Source: Mya arenaria
Lineage: Eukaryota > Mollusca > Bivalvia > Myida > Myidae
DNA: 64,000 nt
Assembly (NCBI RefSeq): GCF_026914265.1
Contig: NC_069124.1
Location: 6,350,213 to 6,414,212, forward strand
Direction: 5' to 3'
The translations under genes were made by a program, and so were the position numbers. The notes beneath the pieces are model-generated. The model was given only the letters and a program-made list of their open reading frames with translations. It had not been told where the DNA came from and made no database searches. Numbering within the stretch: position 1 is the first letter of the stretch; the number at the start of each line of letters is the position of its first letter. Shown piece by piece: positions 1 through 12,560 of the stretch.

Positions 1-3000
1 TGTTTAAATGGCTAATCAACATCACCCAGGACTGCTTGCCATGCGTCTGTAGGAGAGTCACGAGATGAAGACTGGAAGGTGATATAATCCCGACGTCACA
101 GAAGGATACATTATCTTGTAATCGTTATACATTTCGAACGAATTAAATCATACACGTTAATATAAAAACCATCGGTTATGGTATGATAACGAACGAAATT
201 ATCACGTTTCTTTGAAGGGTAATGCGCACGGAGAGTTTTACACTCCGGCTGGGGAATTTAACAGCTCTGTAAACATGTTAATAATCCTAATAGAGCAGCA
301 CATAATCCAACGGTTTCAGCGTCTGTGAATGGCTTGCTGTAGTCCGCGTTTAGCAGGACATTATGATCAACAGCATAGGACTACTTCTCAACGTCCCTAA
401 GATGCATTGGAAGTGTGTTTGCTGGTTGTAACTCGCTGTCTCAAAAAAATGACATACCTCCTTAATGAACTGCGGAAAAAAGTACCATTTCTCATTCAGA
501 GTCGTATGGTGTGTTTCTTTTGTTTCCATTTTCTAAAACTATATGTCCGATAAAGGTTACTTATCCCTGCTTGAGTTTGTGTTACGTCAATTGCTAGAAG
601 ACTGTATCAAGTCGGCCAAAGTGCTTATCAAAAACTGTGGAGCATAAAAGGTCAACGTATATGTAAATAAGGCCACATACAATAAGGTTCAGCGCTACAC
701 AGTCATGAAACGACCCATTACCTTCTTAAGCGTGTTTGAAGGAGTTGCAGATGCCGAAAGGTATGCGATTCGTATCTCCTTATTTACGGACCTTCTAGCG
801 TTGTGAAGGCCGTAGAGCAAGCGAGGAATTGTAGGGTGTTGTATATTGTTGGAATAAGCATTTCTGTGAGTATGTGGATTGCTGTCTCCTTTCGTACGTT
901 GAACTGGATGGTCTGAAAGCTTCCATAGATATAATTTCTTGATGGTGTTCACGTCCTTGTCATTCTATTAATATATACTGTTCCCAGAAAGGTTCAAGGT
1001 TTGTCTTGCTTTATTTCATGCCTCGTTGAAAAAAACACATCCTGCTTCGTCTATAAACACTTTCAACCATACATATCCACTAGCGGAGTGTACTTTAATT
1101 TTCTGTAAAGGTCATTTTCATGGCTACTCACTCATATTGACTAGGTCTTTGAAAGGGCGGGGGAGGGGGTATGTCGAATTCAACGTTATGATTCAGTCCA
1201 ATAGTCAGTGAAATCCAGTGTAAAACTATCATCTACATGTCACACAAAGTGTTTTACTTTAGTTTCTTTAGAATCATGTTACCCTGATTTACATTAGTTG
1301 AAATAAGGAAACAATCATTGTAGTGTCTATTATATTATTATTTTCTCATAGTCCAAATGTATTAAGTTTAAAGTTTGAAACAGCATTTTGTTGACAGGGG
1401 TGTTAGGCTAACCTATCGGTATAGTTAAGGATATTACGATGTAGTAATCATTTAAGGTAGTGCTGTCCAAGCCATGTCGTCTGACACCTCCAAGCATGCA
1501 CCCCAGTTATAAACAGTAGTTTACCCTGGTGGTATCAGATTATACAACAGTTGGTCAAGCGTGAATAGGGTTGATCTGTGCCATTGTATGCTTGACAACT
1601 GATGAACTAACATCTCACAAAAACATGTATTATACATATATTTCAGGTACGTTTATTATCATTTTCCCACTTCTATTGTGTTGTCATTTGTATCAGTTCT
1701 GTATGTCAATTGTATTTATGCATTTTGTCGTCGACAGAACCCTTGTATATAATATTTGCAATTCTATGCTTGACAACTGAGAACTAACATCTAATGAAAA
1801 AATATATTATACATATATATTTCAGTCGCTTTGTCTTTGTATCCCCCTCGTTAAGGGACGGCCACAATGCAAAAGTGGGTGGGGAAGGTAAAAAACTAAA
1901 ACGTTTGAAAAGTATTTAAGGAACGATCTTTTTGGGAGTGAAACATATATTCTTGGTGATATGTTTTGGGATAGTAAGGAGTTAAACAAATTTTACAAAA
2001 GAGATTTTATCTGATTTTGGATCAAAAAGCATTCACATTATTTTGGAAAAGTCCGCCGACATTATTACTTTATTTTTATGTCAGAATGCTCTAGACTACC
2101 TATTCAACAATGTCTTGAGAGTTTTTGGTGATATCTTGTCAAGTAAGAAAGTTATTCAGAACAATAATGAAAAATAGTTTACTTCCGGGTTACAAAAATG
2201 CATATATCTTTTTTAAACCCCAAGCACAAACCCCAAGACAATGCTGATTGGGCAGTTCCAATAAATTTGACTCATTAACATATTATTTTTGTTTTAGGAC
2301 ATTTCTGGAAAAAACGTAAATGCTTTTGATTGGAAATCTGAGAAAATATGCGTTCGTAAAAATGCTCAACTCCTAATACAGCTTTTCATGTTGCAATGGA
2401 TATATGAATCATGCTTGTTAAATAATGAACCTAGAAATTAAATAGAAATTGATTTTTTAAAACATTTTAAATTTGGTCCTTCAATCGACTTTTGCATCGC
2501 TGCCGGCCCTTTATAAGATGAACAAAAGCTAGACTTACACTAACATATACTTCACCTATTTAATTCACTTCCCCTATCCACTGCATTTTACTTTAACTCA
2601 CTTTAAACAACCTAATGTATAGACTCTATATTAGGTCTGTCATATTTACGTTCTGATCTAGGTGCCAGTTCTCGCCTTATTACTTTCATTTGTAGCTCTG
2701 CTGTGGCACCTCTGTTTCGGTAAAACTGTCGTTTTTAGGCGATGTTCGACCAAAATGGCACGTTCTATATGCGTAAAGCAGACTCAGTTTAATGAAACCA
2801 ATTTATCTCAGAGAGATTGTATATAAACTAGGCCTGAAATAAATAAATGTTATACATGTAGCACTGTGACAAATATGACCTATATTGATAAAGATTTCCA
2901 TCCAAACAGTTCATTTTCCTCCAGCGTTCCATGGTGTTTTAGCAAAGAAATGACTGGTATTGTAGTTTTAGCAGTATGTCTTTAATATTGTATTGACTAT

Positions 3001-3254
3001 AGTGTCTATAGTGTAATAGCATCTTGAACATATTTTACTTTTTACATAGAAAGCAAGTATTATTGAGCTTATGATTAACAAGTATAGTTGCTTCAAACGC
3101 AGTTTAATGAGCTTGTTTTACTGTTAGAAAAGCGAATCATGTATGTACTCAAGATTATGAATAATTTCAAATGCATCAAGACTATCAATAAAAAATGCGA
3201 AATTTCTTCACAAGTTGTACAAAATTTAATAACCGTTTTTAATACAGTGTGTGT
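1..3254. other. No recognisable gene; AT-rich intergenic DNA
   Basis: Both strands were read and only short ORFs under 90 codons were found, none with a domain I recognise. A minus-strand ORF at 695-952 has mixed composition but no recognised motif or convincing splice context. A short imperfect duplication is visible: a segment beginning near 1586 (tatgcttgacaactga, ending tacatatatttcag) recurs near 1765, about 180 bp on. Undetected exons of an unfamiliar gene cannot be excluded. Confidence 0.4.
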
Positions 3255-3620
3255 TACATTAAATGAAACATAGCGCAGTCTTGCAGAGCCCCGCCTTCGG
3301 TCTTTACCAGAATTTGATTGAGAGTTTAGTTTCTGAAAACACTTCGACAAACCTTTTTACAAAATCGCCGCCTGGTGGAGCACGGTCAAATATGAGTTTG
3401 GAAATAGGTTTGCCGAAGTGTCTGAGTAAACTTATCATCTTATGAAACTCCAGTAATGAAACGAAGGTGGGGCTTTTTAAGCGGCATAGAGTGCCCTTTA
3501 TTTAATTTAATATGGTGAAGAAAAGAAAAGTTATCTTGGTTTAATGTCATCATCCGAAGCCAAATGTTGCTTTCCGACGTAGCATAAAAATTATATGACG
3601 TTATTTATCACGTGGTAAAC
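3255..3620. mobile_element. Hairpin MITE, left end truncated
   Basis: The segment is a long imperfect palindrome around cacttcgacaaacc and its inverse near 3411. It resembles the fuller copy at 32374-32794: both share the gccccgcctt / aaggcggggc-type arms, the ccgacgtagca block and the tatcacgtggta end. Here the left arm starts inside the element, near attaaatgaaacat, so about 100 bp of the left terminus are missing. There is no coding capacity, so it would be non-autonomous. The family is not named. Confidence 0.6.
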
Positions 3621-3872
3621 ACACACACACTGAAATAAATCTGAGCGGATGGAATGGAATGTTAATGTTCACTAATATAATTTTCACTGCCAATCATGAT
3701 TCATTCACCATATGTCTATAGAAGAAGAAAACAATAGTTCTAGTATATATGTTGATATTTGTAAAATAGGTTTATTGACTACTGTGAAATTTAATAACGT
3801 ATAATCGATCATTGTACATATTGCCATGGCGTAGAACTGTATTATTAATCGTTTCCTTCTTATTTTTTTCAG

Positions 3873-6800
3873 TTTCCATCATTGTTTTACTTACGTGGCT
3901 GGGCTTCACTCGTGCGTATTTTAAATCTACCAGATGTTATTTTTCAAGGAACAATCATTTGGGTTTATCTTAAGTTTAGTTTTATAATGTTACCAAAATT
4001 AATAATTGGGGCTACCAAACGTGCATGGTCAGTAAAGCCATGTGTGTGTTGAAATGCACATGTGACCTTACTTCAACATGTATTCATGCGGACAATTTAA
4101 GCTCATTACAGGGCATAAACGAGTCCACCTTTCAACGAGTGTATTACGAAAGTTATGAAACAGTTGTATGAAAATAAAAATGGTGTCTTTTCTCCCCCAA
4201 AGCTCTCTTTGTATATTCAGACGCTCTGAAGTGTTACAGCTGCCACAACATCACCAGTCCCGATGAGTGTGCCGATGTGAGGACATGTCCGGACAACCAA
4301 GTACGTGTGTTTGCCAGTCGTTAAATAGGATTGTGGAATGCCAGCTTATTGACACTGCAAAACATTCGATCAAATCCATTGTTAAAATTCATTTTGAAGT
4401 TAATTATTCAAAGGTAAGAATACGCGAAATTCTATTTTATTATGTATTATTATATTATTGACATCTTACATTAGAAGAGCAAGAGTGAAGATTACAGTTT
4501 TGATATTTGTTCCATCTAGAGTATTACAGCCTCCACGTTTAAGTGTAAAGGGTTGCGTATTGTGTTCCAGGTTTGTTCTTATTACCCAGGCACAGACACT
4601 AGTGACCTGATCACACTAGCTTGTATGGACGGCTGGGTAAGATTGTCACATTACATAATACTTCGTTATTGTCAGGTGTTATTTATACGATACTATAAAT
4701 ACATTTGACGCATTGTGACTTCAGTGCGAGAAGTAACAAAATCCACAGAGTGCTTCAGATAATCTATGTATAATCATCTATATAGGATAATAATTTGATG
4801 TTTCTTTTCATTTACTACCTTGTAAATCCAAATACAAACGCACGTGCAAGAGGGCGGGGTTACCTCACCCAGGCATGTACTTCTCCGTATACATGTTTAT
4901 CCATATAGCGCAAGTATTCTAATATGACATTCAAGCCTAAACCTTCTAGTTCATATTTACCCACATGTAAGTATTTTTTTACGATTGCTTAGCTTTGAGT
5001 GATCTTTAGAAAGTTGTTTAAAACAACTTTCAAAAACAATATTAGCAAAGATGAAACATATAAGGTTCTGCTGAATGTATTTATCGCCGTAATGTTTTGT
5101 GTTCTATAAAATGTTTTCATTTAAAACAAAGAATAGAAAACAGTCGAAAATATTTTGAACGTGGCAACGTGATTTATGACAGTATATGGGTTCTGCTGCA
5201 GGGATCGATAATGTAACAACACAAGTCACTGTATTCATTTGCATTTATTTATTGAAACAGGAATGTGAGTATGCAAGCTATCAGCATGGCGAAGCTACTG
5301 TTATTGGTCGACGGGAGACAGATGCATGTGTCGAATGCTGTTCCACCGATCTCTGTAACGCCAAACTGTGCAACAACAGTAAGTTAACTATTACTGAAAG
5401 TGCGAAGGCATAGCGGTAACTGAAACTGACCTTTTTAGGCGATACCTTACACTGAACGTGGTTAATTACACCGACTGTGCCAGGATAATAACTTACACTA
5501 CCATTCCAAGTTACTAGTAACATACTTTGACTGTGTCAAGGCAAATGATAACACTGACCGTGTCATGGCAAATGCTAACACTGGCCGTGTCAAAGCAGAT
5601 GCTAACACTGACCGTGCCAAGGCAGATGCTAACACTAACCGTGTCAAAGAAGATGCTAACACTAACCGTGCCAAGGCAGATGCTAACACTGACCGTGCCA
5701 AGGCAGATGCTAACACGAACCGTGCCAAGGCAGATGCTAACACTGACCGTGTCAAGACAGATGCTAACACTGACCGTGTCAAGACAGATGCTGACACTAA
5801 CCGTGTCAAAGAAGATGCTAATACTGACCGTGTCAAGGCAGATGCTAACACTAACCGTGTTAAGGCAGATGCTAACACTAACTGTGTCAAGGCAGATACT
5901 AACACTGACCGTTTCAGGGCGGTACCTATCATAAATCTTTCCAACTTTTACTGACTATTCCTCGGCAGTAAATTTCATTGAACATGACAATGCGATAACT
6001 TACACTAATCGTTCAAGTTCGGTAAAGATCAAACTATTTTTATGGAATTTGTACTTTAGGTGAGAAATGATAACAACAACATCTAAGCGGATTTAACTGT
6101 GCAGTTAGGATTATATGGCATTCAAAACGTTCATTCAAAATATATACTCGTGCCGGACGGGTCTTTTTCTGACTGTTGAACGTCATGCCCATTGAGCCAG
6201 TTACAGCACAGTGTTACTACATCATATTTCACAAATATTTAAAAACAAACAAATGCATTTTCATTGTTTTATTCAGTTGACGGTGCCTGGGCAGATTGGA
6301 GTTCCTGGAACGAATGTGAAGTCACTTGTGGAGACGGACTTCAATCACGTCATCGCACGTGCTCTAATCCTCCTCCACAAAACGACGGACTAGACTGCGA
6401 GGGTTCTTTGGTGGAAAGCAAATCATGTACAAAGCCAGCGTGCCTTGGTATGAGTTAATGATTACGGAATGTTTTCAAATATTCTTGCAATGTTTCGAAC
6501 ACAATGATAACTACTATCACGTTATCATCTTATATCGTCGTTCCTTAATTTTTCAAGCTGTCAGATATGAATATAGCTGTTCCAAATATGTTACAAAATG
6601 AAAATAAATCAGCATTGGGTCAAACATATCTAGAACTCTAAGTTCGTCAAAGAACAAGTTTATCATTAACAAAATTAATGTGTAGTTGGTGATGACTGCT
6701 CCGATCTGCCCGGACACCTTCCCGACGGTGTCTATAACATCACCAGTGCGACAACTGGAGCCACATATCAGCTGTTGTGTGACATGAGCACTGATGGCGG

Positions 6801-9800
6801 CGGATGGACGGTAAATATGATTGGTTTGTCACTATTAATACATTAAAAATTGATATAACGTGTGTACTAATACGTGTGCCAATGCGTGTGCTTATACATA
6901 TGCCAATACGTGTACCAATACGAGTACTAATACGTGTACCAATACGTATACTAAAACGTGTGCCAATACGTGTGCCAATACATGTACCAATACGCGTGTC
7001 AATACATGAACCAAAACGTGTTCTAATACTTGTACCAATATTTGTACTAATACGTATTCCAATACGTGATCTAATACATGTACTAATACGTGTGCAAATG
7101 CGTGTGCGTATACATGTGTCAATACGTGTACGAATACGTGTACCAATATGTGTGCTTATACATGAGTCAAAACGTATGTCAATGCATGTGCCTATACATG
7201 TTCAAATACGTGTACCAATACGTGTACTTATACGTGTGCTTATACGTGTACCAATACGTGTACTAATACGTGTGCCAATGCGTGTGCCAATACGTGTACT
7301 TATACGTGTACCAATTCGTGTACTTATACGTTTACCAATACGTGTGCTTATACATGTACCAATACGTGTACTAATACGTGTACCAATACGTGTGCTTATA
7401 CGTGTACCAATACGTGTACTAATACGTGTACCAATACGTGTGCTTATACGTGTACCAATACGTGTGCTTATACGTGTACCAATACGTGTACTAATACGTG
7501 TACCAATACGTGTGCCAATACGTGTACTAATACGTGTACTAATACGTGTACCAATACGTGTGCATATACGTGTACTTATACGTGTGCTAATACGTGTACC
7601 AATACGTGTGCTTATACGTGTACTTATACGTGTGCATATACGTGTGCTTATACGTGTACCAATACGTGTGCATATACGTGTACTTATACGTGTGCTAATA
7701 CGTGTACCAATACGTGTGCTTATACGTGTACCAATACGTGTACCAATACGTGTACCAATACGTGTACCAATACGTGTGCCAATACGTGTACTAATACGTG
7801 TACTAATACGTGTGCCAATGCGTGTACTTATACGTGTGCTTATACGTGTACCAATACGTGTACCAATACGTGTACCAATACGTGTGCCAATACGTGTACC
7901 AATACGTGTGCCAATACGTGTACTAATACGTGTACCAATACGTGTGCCAATACGTGTACCAATACGTGTACTAATACGTGTACCAATACGTGTACTAATA
8001 CGTGTGCCAATACGTGTGCCAATGCGTGTACTAATACGTGTACCAATACGTGTACCAATACGTGTACTAATACGTGTACTAATATGTGTACTAATACGTG
8101 TACCAATACGTGTGCCAATACGTGTACTAATACGTGTACCAATACGTGTACTAATACGTGTACCAATACGTGTGCCAATACGTGTACTAATACGTGTACC
8201 AATACATGTGCCAATACGTGGTCCAATACGTGTGCCAATACGTGTACTAATACGTGTACCAATACGTGTGCCAATACGTGTACCAATACGTGTGCCAATG
8301 CGTGTGCGTTTACATGTGCCAATACGTGTACCAATACGTGTACTAATACGAGTACCAATACATGTTTTCATACCTGTACTGTATTTAGTGTCAGGATATG
8401 TATGTTTGAAATGTACCAGGAATTTCTTTGCCATTACATGTATTTTACAAATTACATCATATACATATCAAATAAATGTTCATCACGATTCAGATAGTTG
8501 AATACTATGAACTACGTTTTGAAAACTTCGTCGTCTATATATGTCAAGAAAAACAGGTACTAACTTATCTGTCACAAATATCATTAATGACTAGGTAGAC
8601 TGTTTAACACAGCTAGCACATGCTCGAATACAAATGCATGTGGATAGCGTTGTGAGTGCCATTTTGTTGAAGTATATCCGTAATGTTCCAACAATAGGGG
8701 CCCGTTTCATTGTTGTATCTTGGTCGTATTTTTAACAATGTTATATTTGTAGAAACATCAAAGACGGCAACAAGTTTATTTTTCGTTTCAACAATATAAA
8801 TGCGGGCCGAAGTATCCGCAAAATAATGAAAGAATAACGCTAAGATAATTTCATTTCATCGACTACTATCTTCAATGTAGCGGGCACCTCAGGTTCTATG
8901 TGCTTGCTTATCACAGCTTGTAAAATGGCATCAGTCAAAACATCAAAACCGGTAACTCGCTTTTATTCAAAGGTTTTCCAGCACAGGTTTGACGGAAGTG
9001 TTGATTTCTACCGGAACTTCTCTTCCTACGAAAATGGCTTTGGTTCACCGACCGGAGAATTTTGGATGGGTGAGAGATTACCTCTAATAGTTAATGGGAA
9101 ATAACAATGGTATTTTCAAAATAAAGTCTGGATTTGAATTATATCCCGGCCTACATCAGCGTACGTCGCTGTTATGTATGAAGTGCATTTGGTATAAAAT
9201 CAGCATGTTACTACGCCAATAATGTGTCTTGGCTTATTTCAGGTCTGCGGCATTTGCACGACCTAACATCCCGGGGAACATTCGACCTTCAGATAGCTAT
9301 CACGCGTCATAGTGGTAGAAAGGGTCACGTGACATATTCTGGGTTCAGTGTTGGTCCGGGGAGTGATTACACTTTAAATCTAGGAAGCATAATTTCGCAT
9401 TTCCAAAGTACGTCAAATAAATATATATGGCTCGTATCGTTTACTAGGGATTCAGTGTGTCTCTAATGTTTTCTTTCAATTATGTATGAATGTATACATA
9501 AACACTAGTGAATATATCTTTTCATCTTTAATTTCCAGCAACTCCCAATGACATGCTCCCGCCAGGGTTTTCCGCCGGTTGCCGCTTCGGCACCTACGAC
9601 CGTGACGTGGACATTTACGGTCCAATTAACTGCGCAAAAGGGCAGCACAGCGGGTGGTGGTTTTGTCACTGCTTCTCATATGCAAACTTAAACGGCTACT
9701 ACTACACACCTGGCACAAACGCACACAATTTTACAGCGATGACATATGATAGCTTTTTCTCTTTAAACGCTACGAAACTAATGTTCCGACCATCGTCCAG

Positions 9801-9804
9801 CTGA
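3873..9804 (+). CDS. Secreted Ly6 / thrombospondin type 1 / fibrinogen-like domain protein (spliced)
   Basis: Exons, all with AG/GT borders: 3873-3911, 4221-4300, 4571-4636, 5261-5378, 6277-6447, 6686-6810, 8973-9069, 9243-9407, 9539-9804. They join without a stop to about 374 codons ending in TGA. The first exon gives a hydrophobic signal-peptide core ([10 protein letters not shown]) running straight into LKCYSC, the usual Ly6 mature start. The Ly6/three-finger domain spans four exons, has 12 cysteines and ends CCSTDLCN. The fifth exon is one thrombospondin type 1 repeat ([17 protein letters not shown], closing CTKPAC). The last four exons encode a fibrinogen-like domain of about 217 residues: [27 protein letters not shown], a calcium-site-like DRDVD, and GWWFCHC followed by NLNGYYY. 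The ATG exon upstream was not located. Fibrinogen-related proteins in molluscs are secreted lectin-like recognition molecules; that role here is inference. AATAAA follows near 9867. Confidence 0.85.
5524..5935. repeat. 27-bp minisatellite in intron 4 of the fibrinogen-like gene
   Basis: About 15 tandem copies of a 27-bp unit, consensus actaaccgtgtcaaggcagatgcta read cyclically, with substitutions such as gtcaag/gccaag and actgacc/actaacc. Because 27 is divisible by three, several frames stay open on both strands (up to about 148 codons). The array lies between the last Ly6 exon and the TSP1 exon, both with good splice sites, so it is intronic. Its last unit runs into ctgaccgtttcagggcggtacc, which resembles sequence elsewhere in the window. 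Confidence 0.9.
6857..8374. repeat. 12-bp minisatellite array, about 125 units
   Basis: A 1.5-kb array of the unit acgtgtaccaat, with variation at positions 7-10 (acgtgtactaat, acgtgtgccaat, acgtgtgcttat). It sits in the intron that splits the fibrinogen-like domain between the GGGWT exon and the VFQHRF exon. The unit is a multiple of three with no stop in several frames, so very long open frames appear on both strands (565 codons on +, 410 on -). They read as dipeptide-like IRVP/IRVL or RIGT/RIST strings and are not believable genes. CpG in the acgt core is kept in most units. Confidence 0.95.
8690..8820. mobile_element. Possible small MITE in intron 6
   Basis: The stretch begins ggggcccgtttcattgttg and ends with tttcaacaatataaatgcgggcc, giving weak inverted ends. 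It is non-coding. The gggcccgtttca end resembles the terminal type of small mollusc hairpin elements, but with only one copy seen in this window the call is tentative. Confidence 0.3.
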
Positions 9805-10139
9805 ATGCTTGTTTGTTGTGGTAAATTACTCACGTAAATCGACCTGAACGTTTCTGTTATTCTTAAATAAATAGCATGAAATAGTTAAATGTTCTCATTT
9901 TGCCTTATGACCATTATAATATCAAGGGTCAGGGCCTAATGGTTTCAAACATACATATTTCTGACGATTTCTCGGTATAATTTTATGTAAGAAACTTGTG
10001 ACACCCGAGTCGGAGCCCATGATGTCTCCAGGCTCACAATTTAATCAAACTCGGTAGCCTGACCACTATACAATCACTGTGTGGGAACGGACACCGGATA
10101 TAGCTCAAAAAGTGATCAATCGATAAGCGTTTGATTTTG
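9805..10139. other. 3' UTR and spacer, no gene seen
   Basis: This follows the TGA of the fibrinogen-like gene. AATAAA near 9867 is a plausible polyadenylation signal. The remainder is AT-rich with no open frame of note. Confidence 0.4.
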
Positions 10140-11095
10140 ACTTATGGCCTTTATTATTTGACTTAGAAATCTGGTTAAGGTTTTGCGTGCAAGCACACAT
10201 AGATTAATATCTCAGCAACTACTTGAGGTATTGCATTGAGACTTGATACAATGGTACTCAACCATCCAACCTACTTAATTAACCAAGTTAGATAACTCTA
10301 GTTTGCATTTATTGCAAATAATAGGCCTTTATTATTTGACTTAGAAATTCTGGTTAAGGTTTTGCGTGCAAGCACACATAGGTTAATATCTCAGCAACTG
10401 CTTGAGGAATTGCATTGAGACTTGATACAATGGTACTCAACCAGCCAACCTACTTTATTTACCAAGTTAGATAACTCTAGTTTGCATTTAATGCAAATAA
10501 TTGCCCTTTATTAATCGACTCAGAAATTCTGGTTAAGGTTTTGCATGTAAGCACACATAGGTTAATATCTCAGCAACTACTGGATGAATTGCATTGAGAC
10601 TTCATAAAATGGTACTCAACCATCCAATCTACTTTAATAACCAAGTAAGATAACTCTAGTTCACATTAAATTCAAATAATGGCCCTTTTTTATTCAACAT
10701 AGAAATTCTGGTTAAGGTTTTGCATGTAACCACTTTTAAGTCAATGCTTCAGCAAATACATCATGTATTGCATTGAAACTTTACACACAGGCTCCCAACC
10801 ATTTGACCTTCTTATTTAATCAAGTAAGATAACTCTATCTTTCATATTATATATTTTTTGACCCTTTTTTATGCGACTTAGAAATTCTGGTTAAGGTCTT
10901 GCATGTTAGCACACATAGGATAATATCTCAGCAACTACTTGATGTATTGCATTGAGACTTTATACAATGGTATTCAACCACCCAACCTAATTGAATAATT
11001 AAGTTAGATAACTAGATAAATTCTGGTTAATATTTTGCATGTCACCACATTTATGTTAATATCTCCGCACATCATGTATTGCATTGATAACCTAA
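10140..11095. repeat. Tandem repeat, unit about 179 bp, five to six degenerate copies
   Basis: Successive units start near 10145, 10323, 10503, 10681 and 10858, each with cctttattatttgactta, ttctggttaaggttttgc, agcacacatagg, ttaatatctcagcaacta and attgcattgagactt. Divergence increases to the right and the final units are partial. No stable open frame is present. Confidence 0.9.
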
Positions 11096-11194
11096 TCTAA
11101 CAGTGATCCATGCATGTTTCGCCAAAACTTTTCAATCCTTACACTGATAAGCGGCGGAATAGTCGAGTGCGCTGTCTCTGTGACAGCTCTTGTT

Positions 11195-12560
11195 CTTTCT
11201 CCAATGTGATTGATGGACATTACTTCTTATTCTAAGTTTGTTGCTAGTTTCTCCTGCTCTATAGGTTTAGTGTTGGGTTTTCTTTCTCCAATGTGTTTGA
11301 TGGACATTACTCCATTTTCTAAGTTTGTTGCTAGTTTTTTCTTCTCTTTAGGTTTAGTGTTGGTTTTTACTTTCTCCAATGTTTTTGATGGACATTATTC
11401 CTTATTCTAGGTATGCTGCTGGTTTCTCCTTCACTATAGATTTGTTGCTGGTTTTTCTTCCTCCAATGCTTTTGATGGACATTGCTCCTTATTCTAGGTT
11501 TGTTGTTTGTTGCTCCTTCTCTATAGGTTAAGTGTTGGGTTTTCTTTCTCCAATGCGTTGATGGACATTACAGCTTATTTTAGGTTTGTTGCTGGTTTCT
11601 CTTTCGCTATAGGTAAAATGTTGGTTTTTCTTTCTCCAATGTGTTTGATGGACATTACTCCTTATTCTAAGTTTGTTGCTGGTTTTTCCTTCTCTATAGG
11701 TTTAGTGTTGGTTTTTCTTTCTCCAATGTATTTGATGGACATTGATCCTTATTCTGGATATGCTGCTGGTTTCTCCTTCTCTATAGATTTGTTGCTGTTT
11801 TTTCTTTCTTCTATGCGTTTGATGGACATTACTCCTTATTCTAAGTGTATTGCTGGTTTCTCCTTCTCTATAGGTTTTGTGTTTGTTTTTCTTTCTCCAA
11901 TGTGTTTGATGGACATTACTCCTTATTCTTGGTTTGTTGCTGGTTTCTCCTTCTCTGTAGTTTTTTGGTGGTTTTTCTTTCTCCAATGCGTTTTATGGAT
12001 ATTACTTCTTATTCTAGGTATGCTGCTGGCTTCTCCTTCTCTATAGGTCAATTGCTGCTTTTCTTCCAATGTGTTTGATGGGCATTACTTCTTATTCTAA
12101 GTTAGTTGCTAGTTTCTCCTTCTCTATAGTTTTAGTGTTGGTTTTACTATCTCCAATGTGTTTGATGGACATTAATCCTTATTATAGGTTTGTTGCTTGT
12201 TTATCCTTCTCTATAGGTTTTTTGTGTTTTTTTCTTTCTCCATGCGTTTTATGGATATTACTTCTTATTTTAGGTATGCTGCTGGTTCATTCTTCTCCTT
12301 CTCTAACGGTTTTGGGCATTTTTTCTTTCTCCAATGCGTTAAATGGACATTACTCCTTATTCTAGGTTTGTTGCTGGTTTCTCTTCTACTTTTGCGTTTG
12401 GCGATCATGACTCCTTATTTGGGTTTGCTGTTTGGTTCCCTTTCCCTATTGCGTTTAATGGACATTAATCTTTATATAGGGTTTGCTGGTTGTTTCTCTT
12501 TCTCTATTGCGGGTGGTCGACATGACTCTTTATTCTAGATTTATTGTTGGTTTCTCTTTC
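11195..12560. repeat. Tandem repeat, unit about 87 bp, about 15 copies
   Basis: Each unit carries tttgatggacattactcctt, ttctaggtttgttgctgg, tttctccttctctatagg and ttttctttctccaatg; unit starts near 11212 and 11299 differ by 87 bp. The 87-bp length keeps reading frames partly open (179 codons at 11507-12046), but the proteins are simple repeats of LMDITPYS-like words. The array ends about 170 bp before the first sequence shared between MIEAP copies A and C. Confidence 0.9.

Noticed and set aside
5498-5954. Three overlapping repeat ORFs of 129-148 codons on both strands
   Set aside because: Frame-neutral 27-bp minisatellite inside an intron with good flanking splice sites.
5524-8374. Possible CRISPR array
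   Set aside because: Contiguous short repeats without unique spacers, in an animal genome; these are minisatellites.
6804-8501. 565-codon + strand ORF and the 410-codon antisense ORF
   Set aside because: Both are produced by the 12-bp tandem array, whose length is divisible by three. The proteins are monotonous and the array lies between two well-defined fibrinogen-domain exons.
11210-12538. Membrane-like ORFs of up to 179 codons
   Set aside because: Translation of the 87-bp tandem repeat; homologous words appear in several frames and the reverse strand is also open.
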